Made by a program: the position numbers and the translations under genes | The notes under the pieces: generated by a model | Database searches by the model: none | What the model saw: the letters and a program-made list of their open reading frames with translations, nothing else | What the model was told of the DNA's origin: nothing | Shown here: piece after piece, positions 25,610 through 32,727 of the stretch | Numbering within the stretch: position 1 is the first letter of the stretch | How the letters are laid out: every line of letters starts with the position of its first letter | Assembly (NCBI GenBank): GCA_043775075.1 | Contig: JAYVSS010000206.1 | Span: forward strand, 1-32,727 | Origin: JANLQX01 sp043775075 | GTDB taxonomy: Bacteria; Actinomycetota; Acidimicrobiia; Acidimicrobiales; JANYDT01 | Direction of reading: 5' to 3' | DNA length: 32,727 nt

Positions 25610-26380
25610 CTACGAAACGGGGTCGTGGGTGACGCCCAAACCGAGGCCACCGTCAATGCTCAAGACATCGCCGGTGATCCATTCAGCCCGGGCCAAGAAC
25701 TCGATGCCTTCGGCAATCTCCTCGGTCGTGCCGATGCGACCTAGGGCGTGGGCGCTGGCCATTCCATCGAGGCGCTTCTTGGCCGTGTCGTCGTCGAAAA
25801 GGCCAGCGCGCTGATTAATCTCCGTGAATACCGCGCCGGGGCGGACACACGAAACGCGCACACCGCGCGGCCCCAACTCACTGGCGAGAACTGCAGTGAG
25901 AATTTCCACCGCACCCTTGGTGGCCGAGTAGGGCGCGGCGCCGGGATAGGCCCGACGCGTATAGATCGAGCCGATGGCGATAACCGCGCCGCGCCGCTCG
26001 ATGAGGTGGGGCAGCGCCGCCTGCACCATCATCATCCCGCCAACAACATTGCTATGAAACACAGCGAGCAGGCGCTGCTCGTCCCACTCCTCCACTGGAG
26101 CGCGCTCCATGTTTCCCGCGTTGTTCACCAAAACCTCAAGGCCGCCGCCGTGCGCCACCGCCGCCTCCACCATGGCCACACGATCGGCGGCGACAGTTAC
26201 GTCACCAACCACGGCGACGCACGAGGCACCGATCGACGCCGCCACGGCATTGACCTTGCCGGCCCGACGACCACTAATCGTCACGTTCGCTCCAAGCCGC
26301 GCAAAGTGCCGGGCGGTCGCCTCGCCGATACCTGACCCACCGCCGGTGATCAAGACCGACATGTTTTCGATCGGACGCAT
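25610..26380 (-). CDS. SDR-family oxidoreductase
   Basis: 256 residues of a classical SDR: cofactor loop TGGGSGIG (12-19), NNAG (86-89), catalytic Ser138, Tyr151 and Lys155 (YSATK), the PG segment RVSCVRPGAVFTEI and a WITGDVLSIDGG ending. It should use NAD(P) on an alcohol or ketone. Its start overlaps the stop of the preceding SDR by 1 bp (TAATG), and P450 B follows 24 nt later, so it is placed to oxidise or reduce the P450 substrate or product. It is distinct in sequence from the two other SDRs in the operon. Confidence 0.92.
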   Translation of the reverse strand: MRPIENMSVLITGGGSGIGEATARHFARLGANVTISGRRAGKVNAVAASIGASCVAVVGDVTVAADRVAMVEAAVAHGGGLEVLVNNAGNMERAPVEEWDEQRLLAVFHSNVVGGMMMVQAALPHLIERRGAVIAIGSIYTRRAYPGAAPYSATKGAVEILTAVLASELGPRGVRVSCVRPGAVFTEINQRAGLFDDDTAKKRLDGMASAHALGRIGTTEEIAEGIEFLARAEWITGDVLSIDGGLGLGVTHDPVS

Positions 26381-27153
26381 TACTTCACGTTCCCGGCGGT
26401 TACTCCGAGCCCGAGTCCCACGCCGTCGACGCTGTGGGGCCGGGGCAATGACGCAATCACACTCATGGTGACGCCACCATCGACGAGGAGTTCCTGACCG
26501 GTGACGTAGCCAGACTGAGGGCCCGCTAGAAACGAAACGACGTTGGCCACATCATCAGCGGTACCAAGCCGTCCGATTGGTACCCGCGCTGACCTTGCCG
26601 CACGAGCGTGCGGGTCGGCATAAATAGGCTCAGACATTCCGGCGTCAATCAGGCCGGGAGCCACGGCATTTACTCGGATGCCGAGAGGTCCCCATTCGAT
26701 GGCCATTTGCTGAGTGAGGAGCGCAATGGCGGCCTTGGTCGCACCGTAGGCACCGGCGTTCGGTCCGGCCGCCACCCCGTTCATGGAAGTGATGTTGATG
26801 ATCGAACCGCCCAAGTCTTCGACCTTCATCCGACGCGCTGCCGCTCGCGCGACGTTGAACGTGCCGATCAGATTCACATCGATAACGGCGCGGAAGTCGT
26901 CGTCGGAAAGCTCAAGGAGGGGGCCGAACCGCACAATGCCGGCGTTGTTCACGACCACCATCGGGGCCGAGGGAAGGGCGGCGAGACAGGCATCTACTTC
27001 AGCGGCGTTGGAAACGTCACAGGCGGTTAATCCTTCACCGGCGTTGAGGTCAAGACAGGTGACCGCATAACCATCAGCGCGCAGACGATCGGCGATCGCC
27101 GCTCCAAGCCCGCGACCGGCGCCGGTCACCAGGGCCAGGGGTGGCGTGCTCAC
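26380..27153 (-). CDS. SDR-family oxidoreductase
   Basis: 257 residues from GTG 27153, chosen because it overlaps the amidohydrolase stop by 4 bp; the frame reaches 27171. Cofactor loop TGAGRGLG (10-17), NNAG (69-72), Ser123 and Tyr136/Lys140 (YGATK) are intact, followed by RVNAVAPGLIDAGM and YVTGQELLVDGG. The C-terminus extends about 20 residues past the usual family end with a Gly-rich stretch. It acts as an NAD(P)-dependent dehydrogenase with unknown substrate and is the fourth gene of the operon. Confidence 0.92.
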   Translation of the reverse strand: MSTPPLALVTGAGRGLGAAIADRLRADGYAVTCLDLNAGEGLTACDVSNAAEVDACLAALPSAPMVVVNNAGIVRFGPLLELSDDDFRAVIDVNLIGTFNVARAAARRMKVEDLGGSIINITSMNGVAAGPNAGAYGATKAAIALLTQQMAIEWGPLGIRVNAVAPGLIDAGMSEPIYADPHARAARSARVPIGRLGTADDVANVVSFLAGPQSGYVTGQELLVDGGVTMSVIASLPRPHSVDGVGLGLGVTAGNVK

Positions 27154-28481
27154 GGGTGGGCCAGCGACCACGTGAGCGGTTCAGCGGTCCACGCCATCGA
27201 ACGTTCCCCGGCAAGGGCCTGACGAGCGGGAATCGGCGTGAGGTCCACGTCCACACCTCGACAGAAGACGTGCCGAAGATTGCGTCGATCCTGGAGCACG
27301 GTGATGTCGACGGATGGATCACCGTCAACCACGAGAAGATCAGCACGCATACCTTCTACGAGTTCACCCGTCTTGCCCTGTTCACGGGTGGCGATGGTGC
27401 CGTTCTTCGTTCCACAGGTGATCGCTTCGAGTGGCGAAATCCCGAGGTACTGCACCAGAACCTCCATCTCGCGGGCGTGCCATTCGCCGATCGGTGTGAC
27501 GCTGAACCCGGTCTCCGTGCCACACAGGATCGGCACGCCGCGGTCGTATGCCACGCGAGTCATCAGCGCGGTGGCCTCGATCTCTGAGCGGAACCAGTCC
27601 AACGCCGCCATACCCGAACCGGCCTTGGCCCCGAAGTCTCCGAGGTTGGCGAGAAACGTCCACGTCGGGCACAGGGCCGAACCTGCCGTAAGGATTGCAT
27701 CGACACACTGCTCGTCTAAAAATGAGCCGTGGTAGATGATGTCAATACCCGCCTCAGCAGCCATGAGGGTGGCGTCGGCACTGCGACAGTGACCGAGGAC
27801 CCAGGCGCCGAGCTCATGGGCGGTGTCGCATACGACCTTTAGCTCCTCGGCTTTCCACACGCTGAACTCGCCCTTGCGGCCGGGCACCGAACCGGTCACA
27901 TGGACCTTGATGCAATCAGCACCCTCTTTCACCTGACGGCGAACAGCGCGGATCATCTCGTCTTGCGTATGGGTCACCTCGGCGTACCCGGCGGTTCCCT
28001 CATCGGGAATGAGCCGCCCCGCGGTGCCGCCGACCGCGGTCATCAACGCGAACGCACCGGACTTCATCGTGGGTCCCTCAACGATGCCGGCGTTGATGCA
28101 GTCCCGGAGAGCCGGGCCGATATTGAACAGACCGTCGGCGTCCAGAAATGAGGTGACCCCGGCGAGGAGAAGTTTGCGCACGTTGTATGCCGCAATGATC
28201 GCCGACGTGGCGGGCTCACGCCGGAAGAACAGTTCGTCGTTCGACGCCGGCTCACCGAGCGTCACGTGGGTGTGGGCATCGATGAGGCCGGGCATAACGG
28301 TGCGGCTGGCTGCGTCTATCCGAACGACGTCGTGCAGGGTGTCTGCCAACGTGGCGGCCGCGGACCCCAGTGCGGCGATGCGATCACCGACCACGAGCAC
28401 GTCAGTGCGAGGTTGCGGGGGCGAACCGTCCCCATGAATCACCGAGCCGCCGACGATCAAGGTATTGCCCACGGACCCCAC
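27150..28481 (-). CDS. Imidazolonepropionase-like amidohydrolase
   Basis: 443 residues of the metal-dependent hydrolase superfamily. The small N-terminal beta domain precedes PGLIDAHTHV with His70 and His72; Lys192 in CIKVHVTG may be the metal-bridging lysine, and His231 (GHCRS) and His251 (YHGSF) complete the site. The final catalytic residue, normally Asp in GTDAG, is Glu323 in CGTETG (codon 27513-27515). Members cleave cyclic amides, imides or similar bonds; the substrate is unknown. GTG 28481 is used, with GTG 28472 as an alternative. It lies 22 nt after the ThuA-like gene and overlaps the next SDR. Confidence 0.88.
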   Translation of the reverse strand: MGSVGNTLIVGGSVIHGDGSPPQPRTDVLVVGDRIAALGSAAATLADTLHDVVRIDAASRTVMPGLIDAHTHVTLGEPASNDELFFRREPATSAIIAAYNVRKLLLAGVTSFLDADGLFNIGPALRDCINAGIVEGPTMKSGAFALMTAVGGTAGRLIPDEGTAGYAEVTHTQDEMIRAVRRQVKEGADCIKVHVTGSVPGRKGEFSVWKAEELKVVCDTAHELGAWVLGHCRSADATLMAAEAGIDIIYHGSFLDEQCVDAILTAGSALCPTWTFLANLGDFGAKAGSGMAALDWFRSEIEATALMTRVAYDRGVPILCGTETGFSVTPIGEWHAREMEVLVQYLGISPLEAITCGTKNGTIATREQGKTGELVEGMRADLLVVDGDPSVDITVLQDRRNLRHVFCRGVDVDLTPIPARQALAGERSMAWTAEPLTWSLAHP

Positions 28482-28503
28482 CCCTTAGAATTCGAGTTGG
28501 TCG

Positions 28504-29235
28504 TTAGGAAGATAACGACGCTTCTGACGATCGTACTGCCCAGGTCACACAGCGACGCAAAATCTCCGCCGTGGTTTCGTTGGTCAGCGACGGAGAATCA
28601 TGACCGAGGCCGAAGTGGGCAACCCGTCCGGAGCCGAACGTCCGAGCCCACAAAATGGGGTGCTGCGAGCCGTCTGGGTGCAGGCCATACGCCAACGGCA
28701 TGATGCCAGGTTGAAGATCAAGATAGGCGTAGACCTCATCGACGGTGTCGTAGTCATGGAGACCGGCGGTGATCTCGTGCTCTCCATCGCCGTTGCCAAC
28801 ATCGACACCGCCCACTTCAACGCGGACCGGACCAAGCAGGGGGTGAAACGACCGATCCCAGTTCCACTGCGCGCCGACGATTTCGCCCCATCCCGGCCAG
28901 TCGTCGAAACAGATCGTCGCAGTGTGCAGGGCCACCAGCGCTCCGCCATTTCGGACAAATTTCGTGAGTACCTCTCGCACTTCTGGTGTGCTCTCGTACG
29001 CCCACTCATTTCGTATGTCCGCGTATCGATCAGTCAACATCCGCCACCACAGGGCATGGATGACGATCACGTCGGGATTTGACACGCGCAAAGCATCGGG
29101 GAGTTGACTGAAATGGGGCGTGGTGACCACCACGTCGTGTCCGGCCGCGGTGAGTAATGACGTGATCGTGACGGCGGTGGCGGCATGGTCGTGGGCGTAC
29201 GTCGGACCACCTGAAGCGATAAGGACGCGAGCCAT
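28504..29235 (-). CDS. ThuA-like (glutamine amidotransferase-fold) protein
   Basis: 243 residues resembling the ThuA/trehalose-utilisation family: MARVLIASGGPTYAHDHAATAVTITSLL, DVIVIHALWW, FVRNGGALVALHTATICFDDWPGWGEIVGA, FHPLLGPVRVEV, and HPILWARTFGSGRVAHFGLGHD near the end. The fold is that of class I glutamine amidotransferases, but members lack the Cys-His-Glu triad and are linked to sugar or glycoside catabolism in known cases. The precise reaction is unknown. It starts 3 nt after the preceding SDR gene stop and is the second gene of the operon, which, with a sugar-type importer nearby, hints at a glycoside substrate. Confidence 0.82.
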   Translation of the reverse strand: MARVLIASGGPTYAHDHAATAVTITSLLTAAGHDVVVTTPHFSQLPDALRVSNPDVIVIHALWWRMLTDRYADIRNEWAYESTPEVREVLTKFVRNGGALVALHTATICFDDWPGWGEIVGAQWNWDRSFHPLLGPVRVEVGGVDVGNGDGEHEITAGLHDYDTVDEVYAYLDLQPGIMPLAYGLHPDGSQHPILWARTFGSGRVAHFGLGHDSPSLTNETTAEILRRCVTWAVRSSEASLSS

Positions 29236-29238
29236 GGG

Positions 29239-29982
29239 CTACTGCAGTCCAGCGTAAGCGCCACCGTCAACAGGCACCGCCGCTCCGGTGATGAAGCGGG
29301 CCTGCTGCGAACATAGGAAGGCAACGACCTGACCGAAGTCGGCCGGGTCTCCGGGAACACCGGCGGGGATGCCCGCAGCGGCATTCGATGCGTCGCCATA
29401 CACCTTGGTTATCCGCTCGGTGGCGTGCACTCCGGGCTGGGCCGAGTTAACCGTAATTCCGTCGATAGCCACCTCACGGGCCAACGTCTTCAGGAAACCA
29501 GTTAGCCCGGCCCGCGCCGTGTTCGACAAGATGATGCTGGCAATCGGCTGGCGCACGGAGATCGAAGTGATGGCAACGATACGCCCCCACCGCTGTTCGC
29601 GCATGGCCGGGATAGCGGCGTAACACATGGCGATCGATGACAGCAGACTCAGCTCAAGCGCTGGCCCATAGGCACTCAGTGGGGTGGACGCAAACGTGCC
29701 GGGCGGAGGGCCACCAGCATTGGCGACCACGATGTCGACGCCTCCCATGATGGCGCGAGCCTCGTCAATAAAGGCTGTCGCCCCGTGGGGGGTACCGACG
29801 TCGGCAACCAGCGCCGTGGCGAGCGGACCGAGACTCGCGGCGGAAGCTTCGATTCGTGCCCGATCACGCCCACACATCACCACTCGCACGCCGTTCTCGA
29901 CGAGGGCCTTGGCCGAGCCGTAACCCAACCCGGCTGAGGCCGCGGCAACAGCCGCCCGCTTTCCCGAAATCCCAAGATCCAT
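29239..29982 (-). CDS. SDR-like protein lacking YxxxK
   Basis: 247 residues from ATG 29982 (MDLGISGKRA); the frame continues upstream but not as SDR sequence. The cofactor loop reads AAASAGLG (13-20), NAGG is at 88-91 and Ser140 is kept. The catalytic Tyr/Lys positions are Ser153 and Arg157 (SNTAR), so the classical proton-transfer pair is absent. A known BKR-like SDR subgroup shows similar LSN-x-x-R replacements, so this is a feature of that group rather than decay. The ending RFITGAAVPVDGGAY is normal. First gene of the six-gene operon, divergent from the alpha/beta hydrolase. Confidence 0.86.
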   Translation of the reverse strand: MDLGISGKRAAVAAASAGLGYGSAKALVENGVRVVMCGRDRARIEASAASLGPLATALVADVGTPHGATAFIDEARAIMGGVDIVVANAGGPPPGTFASTPLSAYGPALELSLLSSIAMCYAAIPAMREQRWGRIVAITSISVRQPIASIILSNTARAGLTGFLKTLAREVAIDGITVNSAQPGVHATERITKVYGDASNAAAGIPAGVPGDPADFGQVVAFLCSQQARFITGAAVPVDGGAYAGLQ

Positions 29983-30039
29983 CCCCGGAGTCTTACCGCG
30001 GACCAGCGCCATCAAACAGTCGACAAAATCCCAAGTGGC

Positions 30040-30054
30040 GGTAGGCTCACTACC
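30040..30054. promoter_or_regulatory. Small inverted repeat before hydrolase start
   Basis: GGTAG-GCTCA-CTACC forms a 5-bp hairpin in the divergent gap between the SDR operon and the alpha/beta hydrolase, ending one base before the candidate GTG at 30056. It could be an operator, or a hairpin near the start codon. Short and of low significance alone. Confidence 0.3.
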
Positions 30055-30055
30055 C

Positions 30056-30994
30056 GTGTTCAGCCGCAAGCATCCTTCGTCCGTCGACGTGCCGTTTGGC
30101 GAGATAGAGCACGTAGTCGACGGTGGCCGCGGCATTGAAATGCACGCATATGACTGGGGCGGAGACGGCCCCACGTTGGTGCTGGCCCACGCCACCGGAC
30201 TTCACGCTCACGTATGGTTGCCGCTGGTCGAACGCCTGAGGGTGAGGTTCCGTTGCATCGGCGTAGACCTCATGGCCCAGGGCGCGTCATCTGGTCCGGC
30301 CGATGGTGACCTCCGTTGGGATGGCGTAGCCAGCAGCCTGGTCGCGGTGCTCGACGCGCTCGAACTTTCCGGTCGCGGCAACGTCTACGGAGTCGGCCAC
30401 TCACAAGGCGGCTTCGCCGTGATCGAGGCCGAACTGCGGCGCCCGGGAACCTTCGCTTCGTTATTCGTCCACGAACCCGTGGTGTTTCCGCCCTTGCCCG
30501 GCATGATGCCCGGCGACACGTGGCCATCGAACCCGATGTCGGTCCTGACGCGCCGTCGTCGTCGCACGTTCGTCAGCCACGATATTGCGGTGAAGAACTT
30601 CGCATCCAAGCCGCCGTTCGGACTGTGTGATCCCGAAGTGGTCGAATCATATGTGCGCTGGGGGTTTCGTCCAACGGGCGTCGTAAGTGAGAACGGGGAC
30701 GAAGAAATCGGGTTGGTGTGCTCGCCGGAAAGCGAAGGGGATCTGTTCGAAGGCTCGGTCACGGACGTCTTCTCGCGTCTCCCCATGGTGCATTGCCCCG
30801 TCGCCTACGGGCTCGGAGAAGAACTCGGCGGATTCACCGAAGTCGTGCCGCGAGCCGCCGACGCGACCCCAAATGGACGGCTTGTGCGCCTTCCCGGCCG
30901 CACCCACTTTGGCATCCTCGAGGGCATCGACGAGATGAGCGTGATCGTGCGTGAGGCGCTGATCGGCCCCGGCTCCGACACCGTGCGCGCTTAG
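30056..30994 (+). CDS. Alpha/beta-fold hydrolase
   Basis: 312 residues if GTG 30056 is the start; GTG 30035 is an alternative adding seven residues. The fold is clear: GPTLVLAHATGLHAHVWLPLVERL (oxyanion region), FRCIGVDLMAQGASSGPADGD, nucleophile elbow GHSQGG with Ser116, and a late PGRTHFGIL with the presumed catalytic His. Members cleave esters, lactones, epoxides or C-C bonds. The divergent position opposite the P450/SDR operon suggests a linked role. Substrate unknown. No clear ribosome-binding site precedes either GTG; leaderless translation is possible. Confidence 0.83.
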   Translation: MFSRKHPSSVDVPFGEIEHVVDGGRGIEMHAYDWGGDGPTLVLAHATGLHAHVWLPLVERLRVRFRCIGVDLMAQGASSGPADGDLRWDGVASSLVAVLDALELSGRGNVYGVGHSQGGFAVIEAELRRPGTFASLFVHEPVVFPPLPGMMPGDTWPSNPMSVLTRRRRRTFVSHDIAVKNFASKPPFGLCDPEVVESYVRWGFRPTGVVSENGDEEIGLVCSPESEGDLFEGSVTDVFSRLPMVHCPVAYGLGEELGGFTEVVPRAADATPNGRLVRLPGRTHFGILEGIDEMSVIVREALIGPGSDTVRA

Positions 30995-30997
30995 GTC

Positions 30998-31459
30998 ATG
31001 GGCACCACCCTGGCCTTTGCTGCAGTCGCCGCGGCACTAGCTGTCCTCGCCGCCCAGTTTCTGAGAGGGCGAAAAGCCGAACCGCCAACACAAACACCTT
31101 GGACCGTTCCCACCCAACTTGATCGGTCAGACTTTGCCCGACCCAAGGCCCCGTGGCTCGTTGTTGCCTTTACCTCAGCGACATGCGATGCGTGCGCTTC
31201 GACGGCGATCAAGTGCGAGGTGCTCTCCAGCGAGTTCGTAAGTGTACAGATTGTTGACTATCAAGACCACAAGCCGCTGCATCTTCGTTATGGCATTGAC
31301 GCCGTACCGACGGTCGTTATGGCCGACAGCGACGGAGTCGTCCACCGCAACTTCGTTGGTCCTCCCAATGCCACGGACCTCTGGGGGGCCATGGCCGAGA
31401 TGCGTGAGCCAGGCTCGATCCCCCCGCCTGAAGCCCACGGACCCGGGCTGGCGCGATGA
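30998..31459 (+). CDS. Membrane-anchored thioredoxin-like protein
   Basis: 153 residues with an N-terminal hydrophobic segment (about 5-21) followed by a basic FLRGRK, so the domain is tethered to the membrane. The thioredoxin core shows LVVAFTSATCDAC with Cys63/Cys66 and the cis-proline segment GIDAVPTVVMADSDG. CDAC is unlike the CGPC of classical thioredoxin and fits a specialised disulfide reductant or isomerase. Whether the domain faces the cytoplasm or the outside is not certain from the sequence alone. Its stop overlaps the start of the protease gene by 4 bp. Confidence 0.82.
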   Translation: MGTTLAFAAVAAALAVLAAQFLRGRKAEPPTQTPWTVPTQLDRSDFARPKAPWLVVAFTSATCDACASTAIKCEVLSSEFVSVQIVDYQDHKPLHLRYGIDAVPTVVMADSDGVVHRNFVGPPNATDLWGAMAEMREPGSIPPPEAHGPGLAR

Positions 31460-32727
31460 GGCGCAGCGCGGTCCGCCTGCTCGGCCCGGCCGTCGTTGTC
31501 TTTGGCGTTCTCGCAATTCCAGCGGCCGCGCGTGTCCCCGATGCGTCGACGCCACAGCTGAGCTCGGCGGGCGGTGGCACTGGCGGCAGCCGGGGCACGG
31601 GCGGCACCGGCAGCACTGGCGACGGCAAGATCGTTCGCCTCCTCACGCCGTCGAATCCGTCGTACCGAAGCATTTCCGTCCAAACGAACGAACGAGATGG
31701 CCTGCGGGCACGCAACGGTGCATTGCGGTCGGTGGTTTCTCCCGCTCCCCTGACACCCGCCGCCGAACGCGTCGAAACGGCGATCCGGGTCGCCCTCCTT
31801 CAAGCGACGATCACGGCGAGCCGTGCTCAAGTTCGGCCGCAGTTCCCGGGATCCCCCGAGGTTGCGCTGGACGCCGAGCACGATGCTCTTGAGCGCTCAT
31901 CGAACGAAACACTCATCAACAAGAACTCCTTCGTGATCATCGATGTCCCCAACGATGTTGACTTCGATCGGTTTCTCTTGACCCTGCGGTCACTCGACGG
32001 CGTGGCCTCGGCCGAGCCGATCCCCGATCCCCCACCACTGCCGGTGAGTCCCGATCTGGTGGGGTATCAGGGCTACCGCCTGCCGGCGTCGTCGAGCGGA
32101 ATCGGAGCAGGAGTACTGGCCAACGATGTGGTCGGAATTACCGGGGCCAATGTGAAAATCATTGACGTCGAATACTCCTGGAATCAATCGCACGAGGATC
32201 TCGACAAGGCCGCGACGGCACTCATCCCCCAGGGCATCCCTGTGGACCCGTTTTCCGACACGAACCACGGCACTGCAGTGCTCGGGATTCTTGTTGGTGA
32301 CGCCGACACCCAAGGCGTCACCGGGCTCGTTCCCGATGCCGCCATTGGCATGGTCAACGCATATGGAAAAGCAGACGCCGCCGCCTCGCCGACCTACAAC
32401 CTGCCGAACGCCATCAACATTGCGGCGGCGAATCTGACACCCGGCGACGTGATCCTGATCGAGCAACAAGCCGCCGGACTCGGCCCGTGCGACGCAACCC
32501 AGGTCGGGTGCGTGGCCGTCGAGTGGAACCTGGCGACCTACACGGCGATTCGGGCCGCCGTTTTGTCCGGAATCATCGTGGTGGAGGCGGCGGGCAACGG
32601 CAACCAAAACCTTGACGCCGCCGGCTACGGCTCGCCGTTCCCCGCCGGCCGAGCGGACTCCGGGGCCATCATCGTCGGGGCCGGTTCAGCGCCAGGTTGC
32701 ACGGCTCCGGATCCGGTTCGATCGCGC
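31456..32727 (+). CDS. Secreted subtilisin-like (S8) protease, 3' end outside window
   Basis: The frame is open from ATG 31456 to the window edge (424 residues visible). A signal peptide (about 1-25, ending in PAAA) is followed by a Gly/Thr/Ser-rich linker (38-57) and a propeptide-like region. The catalytic domain shows Asp237 in KIIDVEYSWNQSHEDL, His271 in TNHGTAVLGIL and the oxyanion Asn381 in AAGNGN; the Ser motif should lie beyond the window. The Asp motif lacks the usual DTG and fits a divergent S8 branch. It acts outside the cell. The thioredoxin-like gene is translationally coupled to it, so redox help with folding its cysteines is possible. Confidence 0.87.
   Translation, partial: MRRSAVRLLGPAVVVFGVLAIPAAARVPDASTPQLSSAGGGTGGSRGTGGTGSTGDGKIVRLLTPSNPSYRSISVQTNERDGLRARNGALRSVVSPAPLTPAAERVETAIRVALLQATITASRAQVRPQFPGSPEVALDAEHDALERSSNETLINKNSFVIIDVPNDVDFDRFLLTLRSLDGVASAEPIPDPPPLPVSPDLVGYQGYRLPASSSGIGAGVLANDVVGITGANVKIIDVEYSWNQSHEDLDKAATALIPQGIPVDPFSDTNHGTAVLGILVGDADTQGVTGLVPDAAIGMVNAYGKADAAASPTYNLPNAINIAAANLTPGDVILIEQQAAGLGPCDATQVGCVAVEWNLATYTAIRAAVLSGIIVVEAAGNGNQNLDAAGYGSPFPAGRADSGAIIVGAGSAPGCTAPDPVRSR

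Overview
The window is GC-rich, densely packed bacterial chromosome with GTG and TTG starts, frequent 4-bp ATGA/GTGA gene overlaps, and a gene content (LigC-type ATP-dependent DNA ligase, DUF72, TrmB regulator, actinobacterial-style P450s with a [3Fe-4S] ferredoxin, many SDRs) that suggests an actinobacterium. Acidimicrobiia (Ilumatobacter-like) is my best guess, but this is inference from gene content alone. I found no tRNA, rRNA, insertion sequence, CRISPR array or phage gene.

Layout. Positions 1-5.4 kb look like ordinary chromosome: the 3' part of a MoxR-like AAA ATPase gene, an AqpZ-type aquaporin coupled to an L,D-transpeptidase, a LigC-type ligase, and a tail-anchored small protein overlapping a DUF72 gene. 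From 5.4 to 10.8 kb there is a first catabolic-looking group: a xylose-isomerase-like TIM barrel, a TrmB regulator-ferredoxin-amidohydrolase operon, a divergent SnoaL-like/SDR pair, and cytochrome P450 'A'. From 10.85 to 18.94 kb six co-directional genes form one apparent operon: a sugar-type ABC importer (lipoprotein, double ATPase, permease) followed by the three subunits of a form-II CO-dehydrogenase-like molybdenum hydroxylase (order L-S-M). Then come a cold-shock protein and a nitroreductase. From 20.5 to 24.4 kb the genes are more eroded: an acyl-CoA ligase that stops after its N-terminal half, an intact enoyl-CoA hydratase, a GDPD-like lipoprotein with substituted catalytic residues, and a nucleoside-phosphorylase-like protein.

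From 24.4 to 30.0 kb a tight six-gene minus-strand operon encodes SDR, ThuA-like protein, amidohydrolase, SDR, SDR and cytochrome P450 'B', divergent from an alpha/beta hydrolase. The window ends with a membrane-anchored thioredoxin-like protein translationally coupled to a secreted subtilisin-like protease that runs off the edge.

How it fits together. P450 A and P450 B are clearly paralogous, and each sits with SDRs and an amidohydrolase on either side of an importer/Mo-hydroxylase operon. The simplest reading is an accessory catabolic region that imports a small organic (possibly glycosylated or heterocyclic) substrate and oxidises, dehydrogenates and hydrolyses it. The substrate cannot be read from the sequence. 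The most unusual molecular details are a histidine where P450s normally carry the I-helix acid, substitutions at the conserved metal Asp in both amidohydrolases, and an SDR lacking YxxxK.
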